Positions 1 to 11,800 of a stretch of DNA of 64,000 bases are shown piece after piece. Position numbers and translations under genes: made by a program. Numbering within the stretch: position 1 is the stretch's first letter; each line of letters opens with the position of its first letter. Origin of the DNA: Neostapfia colusana (lineage: Eukaryota > Streptophyta > Magnoliopsida > Poales > Poaceae); NCBI GenBank assembly GCA_030760725.1, contig JASWHV010000013.1:35250699-35314698 (forward strand). Direction: 5' to 3'. Below the pieces are notes generated by a model that worked only from the letters and a program-made list of their open reading frames with translations, made no database searches and was not told where the DNA came from.

Positions 1-2
1 GC

Positions 3-1235
3 AGTTGCACCACATGCCAGCGCAACAAGACGGACCATCTACATCCGGCCGGCCTGCTATAGCCTCTTCCTGTACCCTCAGAGATCTAGAGTGATATCTC
101 CATGGACTTCATCGAGGGTTTTCCGAAGGTTGGAGGCAAGACGGTGATCCTGACGGTGGTGGATCGCTTTTCGAAGTACGCCCACTTCATTCCATTGAGC
201 CACCCGTATGGTGTTGCATCTGTGGCAAGGGCGTTCTTCGACGACATTTTACGTCTACACGGCTTCCCCTGCTCCATCGTCAGCGACCGCGACACCGTCT
301 TCACTAGTCTGTTCTGGTCAGACCTGTTTCAGCTAGCTAGTGTTCGTCTGCAGCTCAGCTCGGCCTTCCACCCACAGTCCGACGGCCAGTTTGAGGTCGT
401 CAATAAGGTCATCACCATGTACATCCGTTGTCTGGCTGGTGATCGATCAAAGTCATGGCTGCAGTGGCTTCTCTGGGCTGAGTACTGCTACAACACATCG
501 TACCAGACAGCCCTCAAGTGCTCACCCTTCAGAGTGGTATATGGCAGAGATCCTCCAGCACTTATCTCTTATCATCACGGAGTCTCCAAGGTAGCAGCAG
601 TTGACTAACAGCTAAGGAACAAAGATGAGTTCTTAGCTGAAATTAAAGACAGGTTGGTGCAGGCTCAAATTGTCATGAAGAGCTATGAAGACAAGACTCA
701 GCATGAGGTGGAGTTTAATATTAGAGACTGGGTTTGGCTACATCTTCATCAGCGCACTACAGTGGACGTGATAGTGGCACCACCATCAAAGATTGGTCCT
801 AAGTATTTTGGACCATATCAGATCATACAGCGCATTGGTGCGGTTTCATATAAGCTACAACTACCTCCTCAAGCTCGGATACATGACGTCTTCCATGTGT
901 CCCTCTTGAAGAAGTTTGAAGGCCCTGCACCAACTCAAGTGGCGCCTCTGCCACCTCTCCTCCATGGGCGCGTCATACCACAACCAGAGAAGATTCAACG
1001 GGCACGGCTAAATAGAGGAGTCTGGGAGCTGCTAGTCAAGTGGATTGGCCATTCTGATGTAGATTCTACTTGGGTCCAGCTAGAAGATTTCAAGATAAAG
1101 CACCCCACCTTCAAGCTCGAGGACGAGCTCGTTGTCGGGAAGGGGGGAAATGTTGTGGACGCCTTCATGGGCCGCCAATATGGCCGGCGCAGGGCCCATG
1201 ACGCCCACAACCCAGCCGCACCACCTCCTGCGTAA
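3..1235 (+). pseudogene. Ty3/gypsy integrase C-terminal part with chromodomain (5' end outside window)
   Basis: Relic of the pol 3' end of a chromovirus. The frame starts inside the integrase zinc finger (C-T-T-C at 6-17) and runs through the integrase core: first catalytic Asp in VVDRFSK, second in VSDRD, Glu in GQFEVVN. The integrase C-terminal domain follows, then a chromodomain (about 1010-1130: LLVKWIGH, STWVQLEDF). All of this is one reading frame, broken by in-frame stops at 60-62 (TAG), 87-89 (TAG) and 606-608 (TAA). Each is explained by a C-to-T type change from Gln or Trp codons. The last 85 bases of the frame lie inside the 3' LTR. The upstream gag, protease and RT are left of the window. 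The element cannot make a full polyprotein. Family assignment is firm; the exact clade (chromodomain-bearing, Reina- or Tekay-like) is not. Confidence 0.9.
1137..1150 (+). other. Polypurine tract of the left gypsy element
   Basis: An uninterrupted purine run (GGGAAGGGGGGAAA) immediately precedes TGTTGTGG, the expected start of the 3' LTR. It would prime plus-strand synthesis. It lies inside the integrase/chromodomain reading frame. Confidence 0.7.
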
Positions 1236-1651
1236 GCGTCTTCTAGAAGATTTGTTTAAGATTAGAATAAATCTGTTATAGATAGAATTAGAGATCCAAT
1301 CTGTTATAGATAGAATTAAATAAATAAGAGATTGAGTCAGTTGGGAGGTGTCCCAACCGACCCGGGTGCAGCAGTCGGCTCTAGGAGGGCGGCAGGGGTC
1401 CCTAGACCTCTATATAAGCAGCACCCCTCCCCATGTAATCTTCATCCAGGAAAAAAATAAGAATTACCCCACTGGGTTGTTCTTCTCCTTGGGTTACCGT
1501 GGCTACGAACCCTAACCCTAGCCGCCATGATCACCCCTCTCTTCCCCCGCGATACGCGCTGCGCAACTCCTCCTACGCCTCCTCGCTGCTGGTTCCTCCC
1601 CTGCGCAGCTCTAGGCGCAGCAGGAGGGCCTCCCCCACCCTCAATTCACAG
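1151..1651 (+). mobile_element. 3' LTR of the left gypsy element
   Basis: The LTR begins TGTTGTGG directly after the polypurine tract. It contains a TATA box (TATATAAG, 1411-1418) and a GC-rich leader. The right end is not certain: the last plausible CA is at about 1650 (TTCACA), and the partner LTR and target-site duplication are outside the window. Short open frames at 1499-1715 are U5 composition, not genes. Confidence 0.6.
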
Positions 1652-1905
1652 CAAATTGGGCCTCCTATTAATAAAACAGTTATCATGTAAAGAAACTCTA
1701 ATCTTTGTGGATTAATCAGTGAAATCAAACGTTAATTCAAAATGATTTACTTCATGTAATGTAACACCATAGCCAAACAGTTCCTGAAATTCTATGGTAA
1801 CCCATATAAGTCCTACTGTTCTCATTCGCATGTGCCATGCAATGCTGTAGCATCAACAGGCAATAACTAAAATACAATCAACAAAGAGAAGTTTCATATG
1901 GTAAC
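1652..1905 (-). other. Probable intron 6 of the helicase-like gene (retained part)
   Basis: AT-rich DNA between the left retroelement LTR and the splice donor of exon 6 (GT read from 1905 on the minus strand). No coding sequence was seen. If the gene is still intact, the retroelement sits inside this intron and the remaining exons lie left of the window. Confidence 0.5.
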
Positions 1906-3415
1906 CTGTGAATCATCCAAATTCTTATTGAATGGACTGAATTTCATAGCATCCTTCGAGCACATGGGTACCTTCTCTCCAAATAAAACAGGAACAAGGT
2001 TCACAGAAGGCCCTGTTTGGACAGCCTTGCTAAGTTGAATTATTGCATCCTTCATCCTGCGATAAGTGACCTAGAACAGGGATTACAACGATTTGGTGTC
2101 TGGAAAACAAGCAAAACCTCTAGTATGCAAGTAGAAACTCTCGTAATAGCCAAACATAGGCAACAATACATGTAACTAATTACATCGCACTACTAAAAAG
2201 ATGTGGTAGGCGACAAATGTAATCGATAAACTGACGTGCCATTCTAAGCTGAAATGTGATAATTATGTAATAATGCAAAAGGTACCTCATTTGCAAGCTT
2301 CTCAAGACGCAGAGGGCTATTGATACCATCTTCAGGGATATCATCAAAAGCAACGGTAATGGAAGAATCCTGTTGGTTCAGAAATAAAATTAATATTGTT
2401 GCTCCTATGGGCTGACCTTGTAATAGTTCCAGGCCTTAGATGATACGAAAGGTACCTTTAAACGATAAACTACACCTTGCCCAAGAGAAGCAGAACCAGC
2501 ATCTGCCTTATTTGGTTTTAGGGCAACTACATCATGTGTTCCAAACTGCAAATGCAAGAAAGAACAAAGCAACCTTATTTGTGACAGTAATATGATTTGT
2601 ACTTTCCTATGTCACAAAGTCAGTGTCACCACATAGTAAATCATGACTATGTAGAACTGATTGAAATTGACTTGCTCACAAGGTTGCTGATTTCAACATG
2701 GTATGTAATGACGTTACGTGACTCTTAATGTGATTGCACAAAAAAATCAGTACTCAATAACCACTGACTGGCACTAAAACATTCCTCATCCACATCTTGA
2801 ACACTATATATACACTACTAGTGATGTACAACATAAGTGTCACAACTCGTCATGGAACAGCAGCGAAGCAGCTCATTTGCATCATATCAGACTCCAAATT
2901 CCTAACAGAATTGCCTTGACAAGCAAAACAATAGAGCAGCCTCACCTTGTGTGACGGAAGCACGTCACCCTTGTTGGGCTGGAACTCGAGTAGGGTCTTT
3001 CCCATAAGTCCCGTCTACTTTACCAATCAGCACAATCAAATAGAAGCCCATGAAACATTAGCAACCGAATCCACTATTCGGTGATGAGGAGCAGCAGCAG
3101 ACAGAGCCGAACAACAACCTGGGCATCGGTGCACTTGAGGTTGGCGATTACGCAGCCCTTCCTCTCCAGGCTCTTGGCGCTCGTTTCCGACGCAGATACC
3201 TCCGCCTCCTGCGCACAAACCCACCAAGACGCTATCAGCATCCGTCCCCATTGCAGCCTCCACCGAGTCAACCGCAAACGAGAATAAGGGACGGCGACAG
3301 AAACCTTCTCCAGATCGATGAGCGAAGCCATGGAGGTTACGAACTCCTGTAGGGTCATCATCTTACCCATCGCGCCCTTGCCGGAGCTCCGGCCACAGCC
3401 GCCTCTTCCCTCCAT
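1906..3415 (-). CDS. IGHMBP2/SMUBP-2-like SF1 helicase, N-terminal third (exons 1-6)
   Basis: Split host gene. Exons (minus strand): 3305-3415, 3119-3208, 2946-3014, 2456-2545, 2286-2369, 1906-2070. Their lengths (111, 90, 69, 90, 84, 165) are all multiples of three. Every intron has GT and AG ends and no stop is present, giving 203 codons. The protein starts MEGRGGCGRSSGKGAMG; residues about 20-37 and exon 2 (EAEVSAS) match the family N-terminus. Then come TGLMGKTLLEFQPNKGDVLP, FGTHDVVALKPNKAD, DSSITVAFDDIPEDG and VTYRRMKDAIIQLSK, the 1B/stalk region, and finally FNKNLDDSQ, just before where the Walker A motif should begin. Plant members are about 640 residues and unwind RNA or DNA with ATP. 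The catalytic core is missing here: a chromovirus lies 255 bp beyond exon 6. Either the gene continues left of the window across a retroelement-bearing intron, or it is truncated. I chose the ATG at 3413-3415 because no earlier in-frame ATG exists. The family call rests on remembered family sequence, not a search. Confidence 0.85.
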
Positions 3416-3878
3416 GGCCGTTGAAACGGAAAGCCGCCTTCTCCCTCCCACCCGCGGAACAGGATCCACGGAGACCGAAGGCGATAGTGGTAGTCGAAAT
3501 CTGCGCTCTTCTCACTCGTTTATAATTTGTTAAAAAATCAGCTTATTTTAAAAACTGTTTAAAGACATGTTAAGCTTATATCTACCTTTTAGTTTATTTT
3601 AACAATTAGCTGAACTAATACACCAGTTGCTTATTTTTTGAAAAAGATTGATCCATAAGTTATGTCAAACAGAAGTCTCTAAACTTATATTTTTTTATTT
3701 TTTCCTAGCTTTTCTTTTCTCTTCCATTTTTTTTCTTTTTTCTCTCTCCTTTGTAGGCACCCGCTCCTTCTCTTTTCTTTTGTTCTTCTCTCTCCCCGGC
3801 ACTTGACCTTATGCTACCACCCTTCCCCTCTTACTCTCCTTCACCGCCCCCATTCTCTCCTACCCTGCTCGTGTTCGC
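3416..3878. other. Upstream region of the helicase-like gene
   Basis: Presumed 5' UTR and promoter side of the minus-strand gene. The first about 120 bases are GC-rich leader. About 3535-3690 is AT-rich with repeated CAGCTTATTTT-like motifs, which could be a small MITE, but no clear terminal inverted repeat or TSD was found. 3690-3870 is a pyrimidine-rich tract (TTTCTTTTCTCTTCC type). No other gene was seen. Confidence 0.4.
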
Positions 3879-5401
3879 TGTTGACGGTCGTTAAATATCA
3901 ATTTTAACCATTAACATTATTTAAGTATGTGAAAGAATAAATATTTTTACATGCATTATCTTTAGAAATAACATAGTTTCACTTGTACTTGTAAAAAATT
4001 ATGCATGTAGGGATTTTATACAAAATTGAGGAGGATTTAGTGGGGTAGTCCTTAGTTATACACTTCCACCCAATCAGGAGACGACATGTGGTAGTCTATG
4101 AATCCAACGGCCCACCTACACGGGTATCTGAAGGAATCCAACGGTGTATCATCCGGGAAACACCTGAGGGCCCATCTGGTAGCCACCAGGAGGAAAATTA
4201 GGACAAATGGGACGGAACCAGGGTCAGCCGAACCCCTAGTTCGGCCGATATGGTCATTCCCCCAAAATCGGTCATCTTCCACGTGTTGACTCCCTATGGC
4301 TCCCTGAAGGCAATTCTGATCCATTTGCGCGCAATTAGTGGCGGGATCTGACCTCAACTCTTGTATAAATAGTACCTCATACCCCTCACTTCATCACACA
4401 CCACTTGAGTAATCGCTCTCCTGTATACATACTCTATCCAAATCCTTAGAAGAGTATAGGCTGTAAGGAGCCTCTAGTTCTCAAGTCCAAGTTGGGAAAG
4501 GTATGGCTCATGTATCTTTTCTTTTATCTGTAACTTTATTCTTATTAATAATATTAGTCTTTATGCTTGAATGAAGCGTTTCTTATTTGATTGTGAAATT
4601 CATGCATGTCGTAGGTTAGTTATTCTTATGATAGTTTAGTAACTATATTATTATGTTATCATAAACACCATAGGCCTTCACTATAATATAATTAGGTATT
4701 ATATGAATATGTTAGTATGAATAATCTATTGCTTGGTCCCAGCATTGATTGTTAGTACCTTAGTATGGTACTTGGACTGGGTTCTCAAGATATTTACTTA
4801 GCATGCAAGTGTGGTGCTTCGATAGTTAAGTAGCGTCGGATGTCTCGTAGACCCACGGATTACAGGGATAGGCGGCAGGTGGTGATAACCATGTCCATCC
4901 TTTGTACTCCCTCATATCCGGTTATTCCACAGGCTCTTAGCGGGAGTCTCTCTAGTAAATCAGGGGTAAGTCTGTGTCCGATATGTTGGACCACTAAGCC
5001 CTAGTATTCACTACTAGTATACTCATATGTACACTATTAAGCTATGCATTTGTATATTAGAAGCACATTACGAACAACCCTTTTTTAGCTAACTCTCACT
5101 AGGACTATCTTACCTTTAGTAGTAGATTGCTTAAGTGTGTGTAATACTACACTTGATATCTTTTTATCCATCCTACTTGGCTTCACACTAGAACACCCTA
5201 TTCTATCCATGATCTTGTCACACTTCACCTTCCATTAGGAAACTACGATACCCTATGGAATACTCTTGGGTGAAATGCTCAGCAATATTTTCCGTGCACT
5301 TGCGGTACTCATCTTGCTTTGGCCCTAGATTAGCATAGTTGTCACAAGCATTACTGGCATCCATTGCTAGGATGAACTGTAGTTGTTAAGAAATACCAAC
5401 A
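3879..5401 (+). mobile_element. Putative solo LTR (TGTTG...CAACA)
   Basis: About 1.5 kb without coding potential, bounded by TGTTGACGG at the left and ACCAACA at the right, the form of LTR ends. A TATA box (TATAAATA, 4364-4371) is followed by a leader-like CA-rich stretch (CACTTCATCACACACCACTT), as in an LTR U3/R junction. The flanking 5-mers (TTCGC and CTTGT) do not match, so no TSD supports it. Either it arose by inter-element recombination or the ends are misplaced. Confidence 0.45.
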
Positions 5402-5878
5402 CTTGTGCAGCCACCCCTCTCCCTCCTCCCCCCGTTTCTCTCTCCTCGCGCGAGCGATCCCATATGGATTTTGTCCGGACGTGGGGGAGAAAAACTATAG
5501 AAGCTGAGAAGGTAACATACATGATTCCTGATGTTGTTACGGCATAAAAAAATACATTGTATATGGTACTCGTCACATCCCGGATGCTTTACCGGACTAG
5601 TCTAACTTATGCGATTTCATGGCATGCGTGCAAAAGGGGCCGTCCTGGCCCATAAGATCGGAAATAAATATGTAACATTATGTCAAAAACAGAGTTCGGT
5701 ACATAATATTACAACACAAGTGGAACCATAACCATACAGAGCTTTATTAAAATGACATAGTCTTATGGATAAGAACTATAACCGCTAACAAGAAGGATAT
5801 AATGGTCAACAACACAGAGATTAGTTATTTCTCGTCACCCATGGTTCCACTACACACAACTTGGGTGCGGACGTGGCC

Positions 5879-8800
5879 CTACTCAAAGTCCTCCGGCACG
5901 AAGTCAGGATCCTCTGAAAAACATATCAACAACATTTGAGTACCAAAGTACTCAGCAAGCTCCACCTCGACCTTCGTGAGGGGATGCAACCTAATGCAAC
6001 TAATGCAACCAAATATCCCATCCAAAGACATCCCTCACCTCAATCTCACAACAGGTGGCTTTCTAGTTGTTAGGACCACACCATGACCTATCCCATACCG
6101 AGGACACGACCACCCGAATAGATTCTACACTCTGCATAGGTTGTACGTTGTACCCACACGCACGATCCATAAAAGACAACCCGTCATAACCGACACCCGG
6201 TCGAAACATCACTTAGACCAGTCGTCCCCGACCTAGTGTCATGACTCATCTCAACATCATCTCAGTTTCCACTCATACATATCTTTCTCTCCATCGTGGA
6301 CGATTGTAGGGCTAGCCATTGGGGTTATGATTTGTACAGGGGTCCCGAACTTTCGAAAGGTTCTGATAACTCTCGATTTGGTGGAGACTTGACACAAATC
6401 GAGCCGGCTTCCAAACAACACGTTTTGAACCCTGCAATCACAGCACCACATCTCCTCAGGTTATCAACCGATATTGCGCGGTTGACCTCGCCAAGAAGGG
6501 TAATTCTTGCCTGTGAATCGAAGAACACACGCAAGAACAAGAATGAATGCAACCAAATTGCTGAAAGATTTGAAGCACTAAAAGTTGGGGTCTCACAAAC
6601 CGATGACCGGCAAAACTGTTCTTGACAGAATAATCTAAGCAAAACCCAGCTATTTGTGACGGTGGCTAGGGGGTATAAAGGAGGTGGAGGGCGACCAAGG
6701 GGAGCTGGGGTCGTGACCTAACCTTAAGACACGTACATAATGGACTTGGACTCGATACAAGGCCCAATGGCCCAACTAGGTGATGCAACACCCTCACAGA
6801 CTCTAATCTTGATATTGTTTCGAAGATTCACTTCGACTCCAAAGGAATTTTGATGTGGAGCCTGTTCTATTGGAAAGTTTATCCTCCCAGCTTTCCGTGC
6901 ATATGTATAACATAAAAAACGGAGTCCGTATGCCTCCTGGGCATCCATTTAAAGGTGGACTGCTTCTGGGCCCCGAGTTGGACTCGAGTTTGAGTTGGGC
7001 TCCATCTCTAGCTTCTTGTTGGCGTACTTTCTGGTCCTCCACTCCTCCAAACCCTTCTCCATGTATCTCCATGTCCTCTACATGGTTCCTAATTATAATT
7101 AATCCATTAGGTAGCAACATACTCTCAAAATTCACATATAAAGAATTGTTCAGGAACGAGCTCACCTCTAAATTCAATTGTTGTGCTCGAGCTCTAGTAC
7201 TTGGACCTTGCATGTCTACCATTGAGTGTTGTGTATATACGTAGGAGTGATGTCCATGTCATCCTCTCCCTCTTGCATTGGAGTCGTCCTCGACTCAAGC
7301 TCATCTCCTTCTCCCAAATATGGCCTCAAATCTGAAACGTTAAAGGTGGGACTAACCCCAAACTCGGGAGGCAACTCAAGTTTATATGCATTGTCATTAA
7401 TCTTCTCAAGTATTTTAAAAGGACCATCGTCTCTAGGCATCAGTTTAGACTTTCTCAGTTCAGGAAATCCGTCCTTTCTCAAGTGTAATCAAACTAAATC
7501 ACCCGGTTCAAGTCTAACTTCCTGCCTACCTTTACTACCAGCAATTCATATTTCTCATTCATCTTTTCAATATTGTGCTTAGCGGCCTCATGAATTTTCA
7601 AAATAAAATCAGCACATTCCTTTGCATTATTACGAGTTCTCTCACTAGTAGGTAAAGAAAAGATATCAATAGGAGCACGGGAATTGAATCCATACACTAC
7701 TTGAAAAGGACTTACCTTGGTGGTAGAATGTGTTGCCCGATTATATGCAAACTCCACATGTGGCGAACATTCTTCCCACATCTTTAACTTTTTCTTCAAA
7801 ATAGCTCTCAACATGGTCCCAAAGTGCGGATCACTACTTCTTTTTGCCCATCAGTTTGTGGGTGACATGTTGTAGAGAACAACAGTTTTGTATCCAACTT
7901 GTTCCATAGGGTGCGCAAAAAGTGACTAAAAAATTTAGCATCACGATGTGAAACAATAGTAGAAGGCATACCATGCAAGCGAACAATCTCTTTGAAAAAG
8001 AGGCCGACAATATGTACAACATCATCACTTTTCTGACAAGGTATAAAATGTGCCATCTTAGAAAAATGATCCACCACAACAAAAATGTTATCCCTCCCTC
8101 TCTTAGTCCTAGGCAATCTCAAAACAAGTCCATAGAGATATCCGGCCAAGGAATGGAAGGAGTGAGAAGAGGCATGTATAAACCATGTGGATTCAAACGA
8201 GACTTAGCTTTCTGACATGTGGTGCAGCGAGCCACAAACCGCTCTACATCTCTCCTCATCTTTGACCAAAAGAAATGTGTGGCCAGAACATCCTCCGTCT
8301 TCTTTGCACCAAAACGGCCATCAAACCTCCACCATGTTCCTCCTGTAATAATAAAAGACGAACGGAACCAACTGGAATGCATAGGCAGTTAGCTCTAAAC
8401 AAGAATCCATCATCAAGCACAAATTTGTTCTAGGTATGACCTTTTCTACAATGCAGCAACACATCTTTAAAATCAACATCAAGAGCATATTGTTCTTTAA
8501 TTGATTCAAGTCCAAAAATTTGACAATCAGGGGGACATCATATTATATCGTCTAGACAACGCATCAATGATCAAATTATCCTTCCCTTTCTTATGTTTAA
8601 CGACATAAGATAAAGACTCAATAAATTCAATCCATTTTGCATGTGTACGATTCAGATTATTTTGAGAACGAATATGCTTTAGCGATTGATGATCAGAATG
8701 AATAACAAATTCTTTAGGCTATAAATAATTATGTCATGTATCTAAGCATCATACGAGAGCATAATATTCTTTATCATATGTGGAGTAATTCAAAACAGGA

Positions 8801-11800
8801 CCATTAAGTTTTTCACTAAAGTATGCAACCGGTTTACCATCATGCATTAAGACACCACCAATGCCAACTCCACTACCATCAAATTCAAGTTCAAAAGTCT
8901 TACTAAAATCAGGAAGTTGCAACAATGGTGCATGTTTAAGCTTGTCCTTCAAGGTGTCAAAGGACTCCTCTTGTGCTTTCCCCCAATGGAACACCACACC
9001 TTTCTTAGTCAACTCATGTAATGGGGCAGCAATGGTGCTAAAATCCTTGACAAGACGTCGGTAGAAACCTGCAAGACCAAAAAAACTCCTTACCTGTGTG
9101 ATGGCTTGAGGTATTGGCCAGCTCTTGATTGCTTGAATTTTCATCTCATCCACCTCAATTCCCTGTGGAGTCACAACATAGCCAAGAAAGGAAACTTGAT
9201 TCGTACAAAAGATGCACTTCTCAAGATTACCAAATAAATGTGCATACCTCAAAGCATTAAAAACAACACGAAAATGATCCATATGTTCACCCACTGACTT
9301 GCTATAAATCAGGATATCATCAAAGTAAACCACCGCAAATTTTCCAATAGAAGCTCTTAAAACCTCATTCATCAAATGCATGAATGTACTTGGTGCATTA
9401 GTTAAACCAAAAGGCATTACTAACCACTCATACAACTCAAATTTGGTTTTGAAAGCTGTTTTCCATTCATCCCTAATTTCATTCTTATTGGTGGTAACCA
9501 CTACGCAAGTCAATCTTAGTCAAAATTATAGAACCACACAACTCATCAAGCATATCATCTAGACAAGGAATAGGATGACGATACCTTACAGTAATATTGT
9601 TAATGGCTCTACAATCACCTCACATACGCCAAGTACCATCTTTTTTAGGAACCAAAGCTACAGGAACAATACAAGGACTAAGGCTTTCACGTACATACCC
9701 ACGGTCCAAAAGGTCTTGGACTTGCCGCTGAATTTCCTTAGTCTCCTCAGGGTTGGTCCTATATGCAACACGGTTTGACTAAATTGCACCTAGAATTAAA
9801 TGAATTTGATGTTCAATCCCTCTCAAAGGTGGAAGTCCCGGGGTATCTCAGCTGGAAACATATCCTCATACTCCTACACCAAGTTAGTAACTGCAGGAGG
9901 CAAAGACCTAGCAATATCATCAATGGAGAACAAAACTTGTTTGCACACCAATGCATAGCAAATATCATGATCAGAAATTTCAGCAAGGTCTGATTTTGTA
10001 GCAAGCATTACAAGGCCCTTCAATTTAATTCCCTAGGCTTTAGAACTAAGTGTAGATCTCTCATTATTTGGTGGTAACACAGAATTAGCGACTTGCTGAT
10101 TTTTTGATTTAGATACTAGAAATTCTAGCTCTCTCCCAACCAGCTTGTACAATTTTAGCAGGAGTCAAAGGTAGCAAAGTAATATTCTTTCCTTTATGCA
10201 TCAAAGTATATTTATTACTTCTACCATGGTGCAAAGCATCCTTATCATGTTCCCAAGGTCGATCCAATAAAAATGAACACTCTTGCATGGGTATCACATC
10301 ACAATCAACAAAATCAGCATATGTACCAATGGAAAACGGAATTTTGCAAGTTTTTGTTACCTTAGCTCTTCCGGAATCATTCAACCATTGAATATGGTAC
10401 AGATGTGGGTGTGGTCGTGTATTCATGCTAAGCTTCTTGACCAATTCAGAACTCACCAAGTTGTTGCAGCTTCCTCCATCAATGATGACACGTGCTTGCC
10501 GGTTCTTGATAAAGAAAATCTGAAACAAATCATGGTGTTGTAATCTATCAAGTTGTTGTACTTGTGTGTTCAGCACCCGCTGCACAATGATGTTCATGTA
10601 GGATGATGTGTCTTCACTCCCAAAAATATGTCCCTCATCGTTGTCCATGGCAGCTTCATCATCATTGTTGTCTTCGACATTGGAGGTGCTGATATATCCT
10701 CCTTCTTCTGTAGCCACGTATGCCCACTGACTAGGACAATCTTTTTGCACATGACCAAGACCATGGCAGCGGTGGCACTGAATGCCGGAAGTGTGTCCCG
10801 TTGAAGCAACGGATGAAGCACTTTTGGCGGGTACCTGCAAGGAATTTTTACCCAAATTCGTAGGTCGTGCAGGTGGTGGTTTCGGTGCTGCTGAAACGTT
10901 GTTGCTGCCAGAAGGAAGCTTGGCTGCTGGTGTTGGTGAAGGGGTATCAAAACAGAATGACTTGGACGCCCCCGAAGTGTTGTCGTGCGTGGAGTGTAGG
11001 AGGCACCGCTGCTGCTCTTGTTCTTTTGTTGACGACTCTGTAACTCCTTTTTTGCAAGCATATCAAGCTAGAACAACTGGTTGACAGTATTAAATTCCTT
11101 ATAATAAACAATATCCTGTATCTCACGTCTCAACCCCCCATAGAAACGACAAATTTTATCCTCAGTGTCCTCTACTACCCCACAATGTATCATAGCCTTT
11201 TCAAGCTCCGCATAATAATCTTGGACAGAATTATTTCCCTGCTCTAAGCGCTGCAATTTCTTTCGTAAATCATATTGGTAGGATGGAGGAACAAAACGAT
11301 TACGCATAGCTTCTTGTAAACGTTCTCATGAATCAGGTTGTAAGCGTGTGGCACCTAGTTCATTCCACCATATTATAGCAAAATCCTTAAACTCACTAGT
11401 GGCTTGTCGAACTCTATGTTGTTCAGGAACAAGGTGGGAATTAAATTTCTGCTCAACCGTCATTTCCCAATCAAGATATGCCTCAGCATCATAAGCACCA
11501 GAAAATGAAGGTATGGAAAATTTAACTTTAGCAAAAGGGTCATCAAGAGGGCGGTTATTGTTACCACACATGTTATTTCCTACCATACCATGAGTGTTTT
11601 GACGAAGGCGTTGACATAGAAGTACATTCTGCACAGCATGTGTATCCACCTCTCCATTGACATCACACAACACATCTTCTTCTTATTCTTCAAAGTTGTT
11701 GTGGTGGGTAGCATCATAGCTGAACGGTAGGTGGGTCTCCATATCATCAATCCTAACAGCTAGAGAGCTTAAGCGTTTGTCCAACCTCTCAAGAGTGTGG

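Noticed and set aside
3535..3690. MITE upstream of the helicase gene
   Set aside because: Suggestive CAGCTTATTTT motifs, but I could not find paired inverted ends or a TSD.
3879..5401. Confirmed insertion with TSD
   Set aside because: Ends look LTR-like but the flanks TTCGC and CTTGT do not match, so it is kept only as a putative solo LTR.
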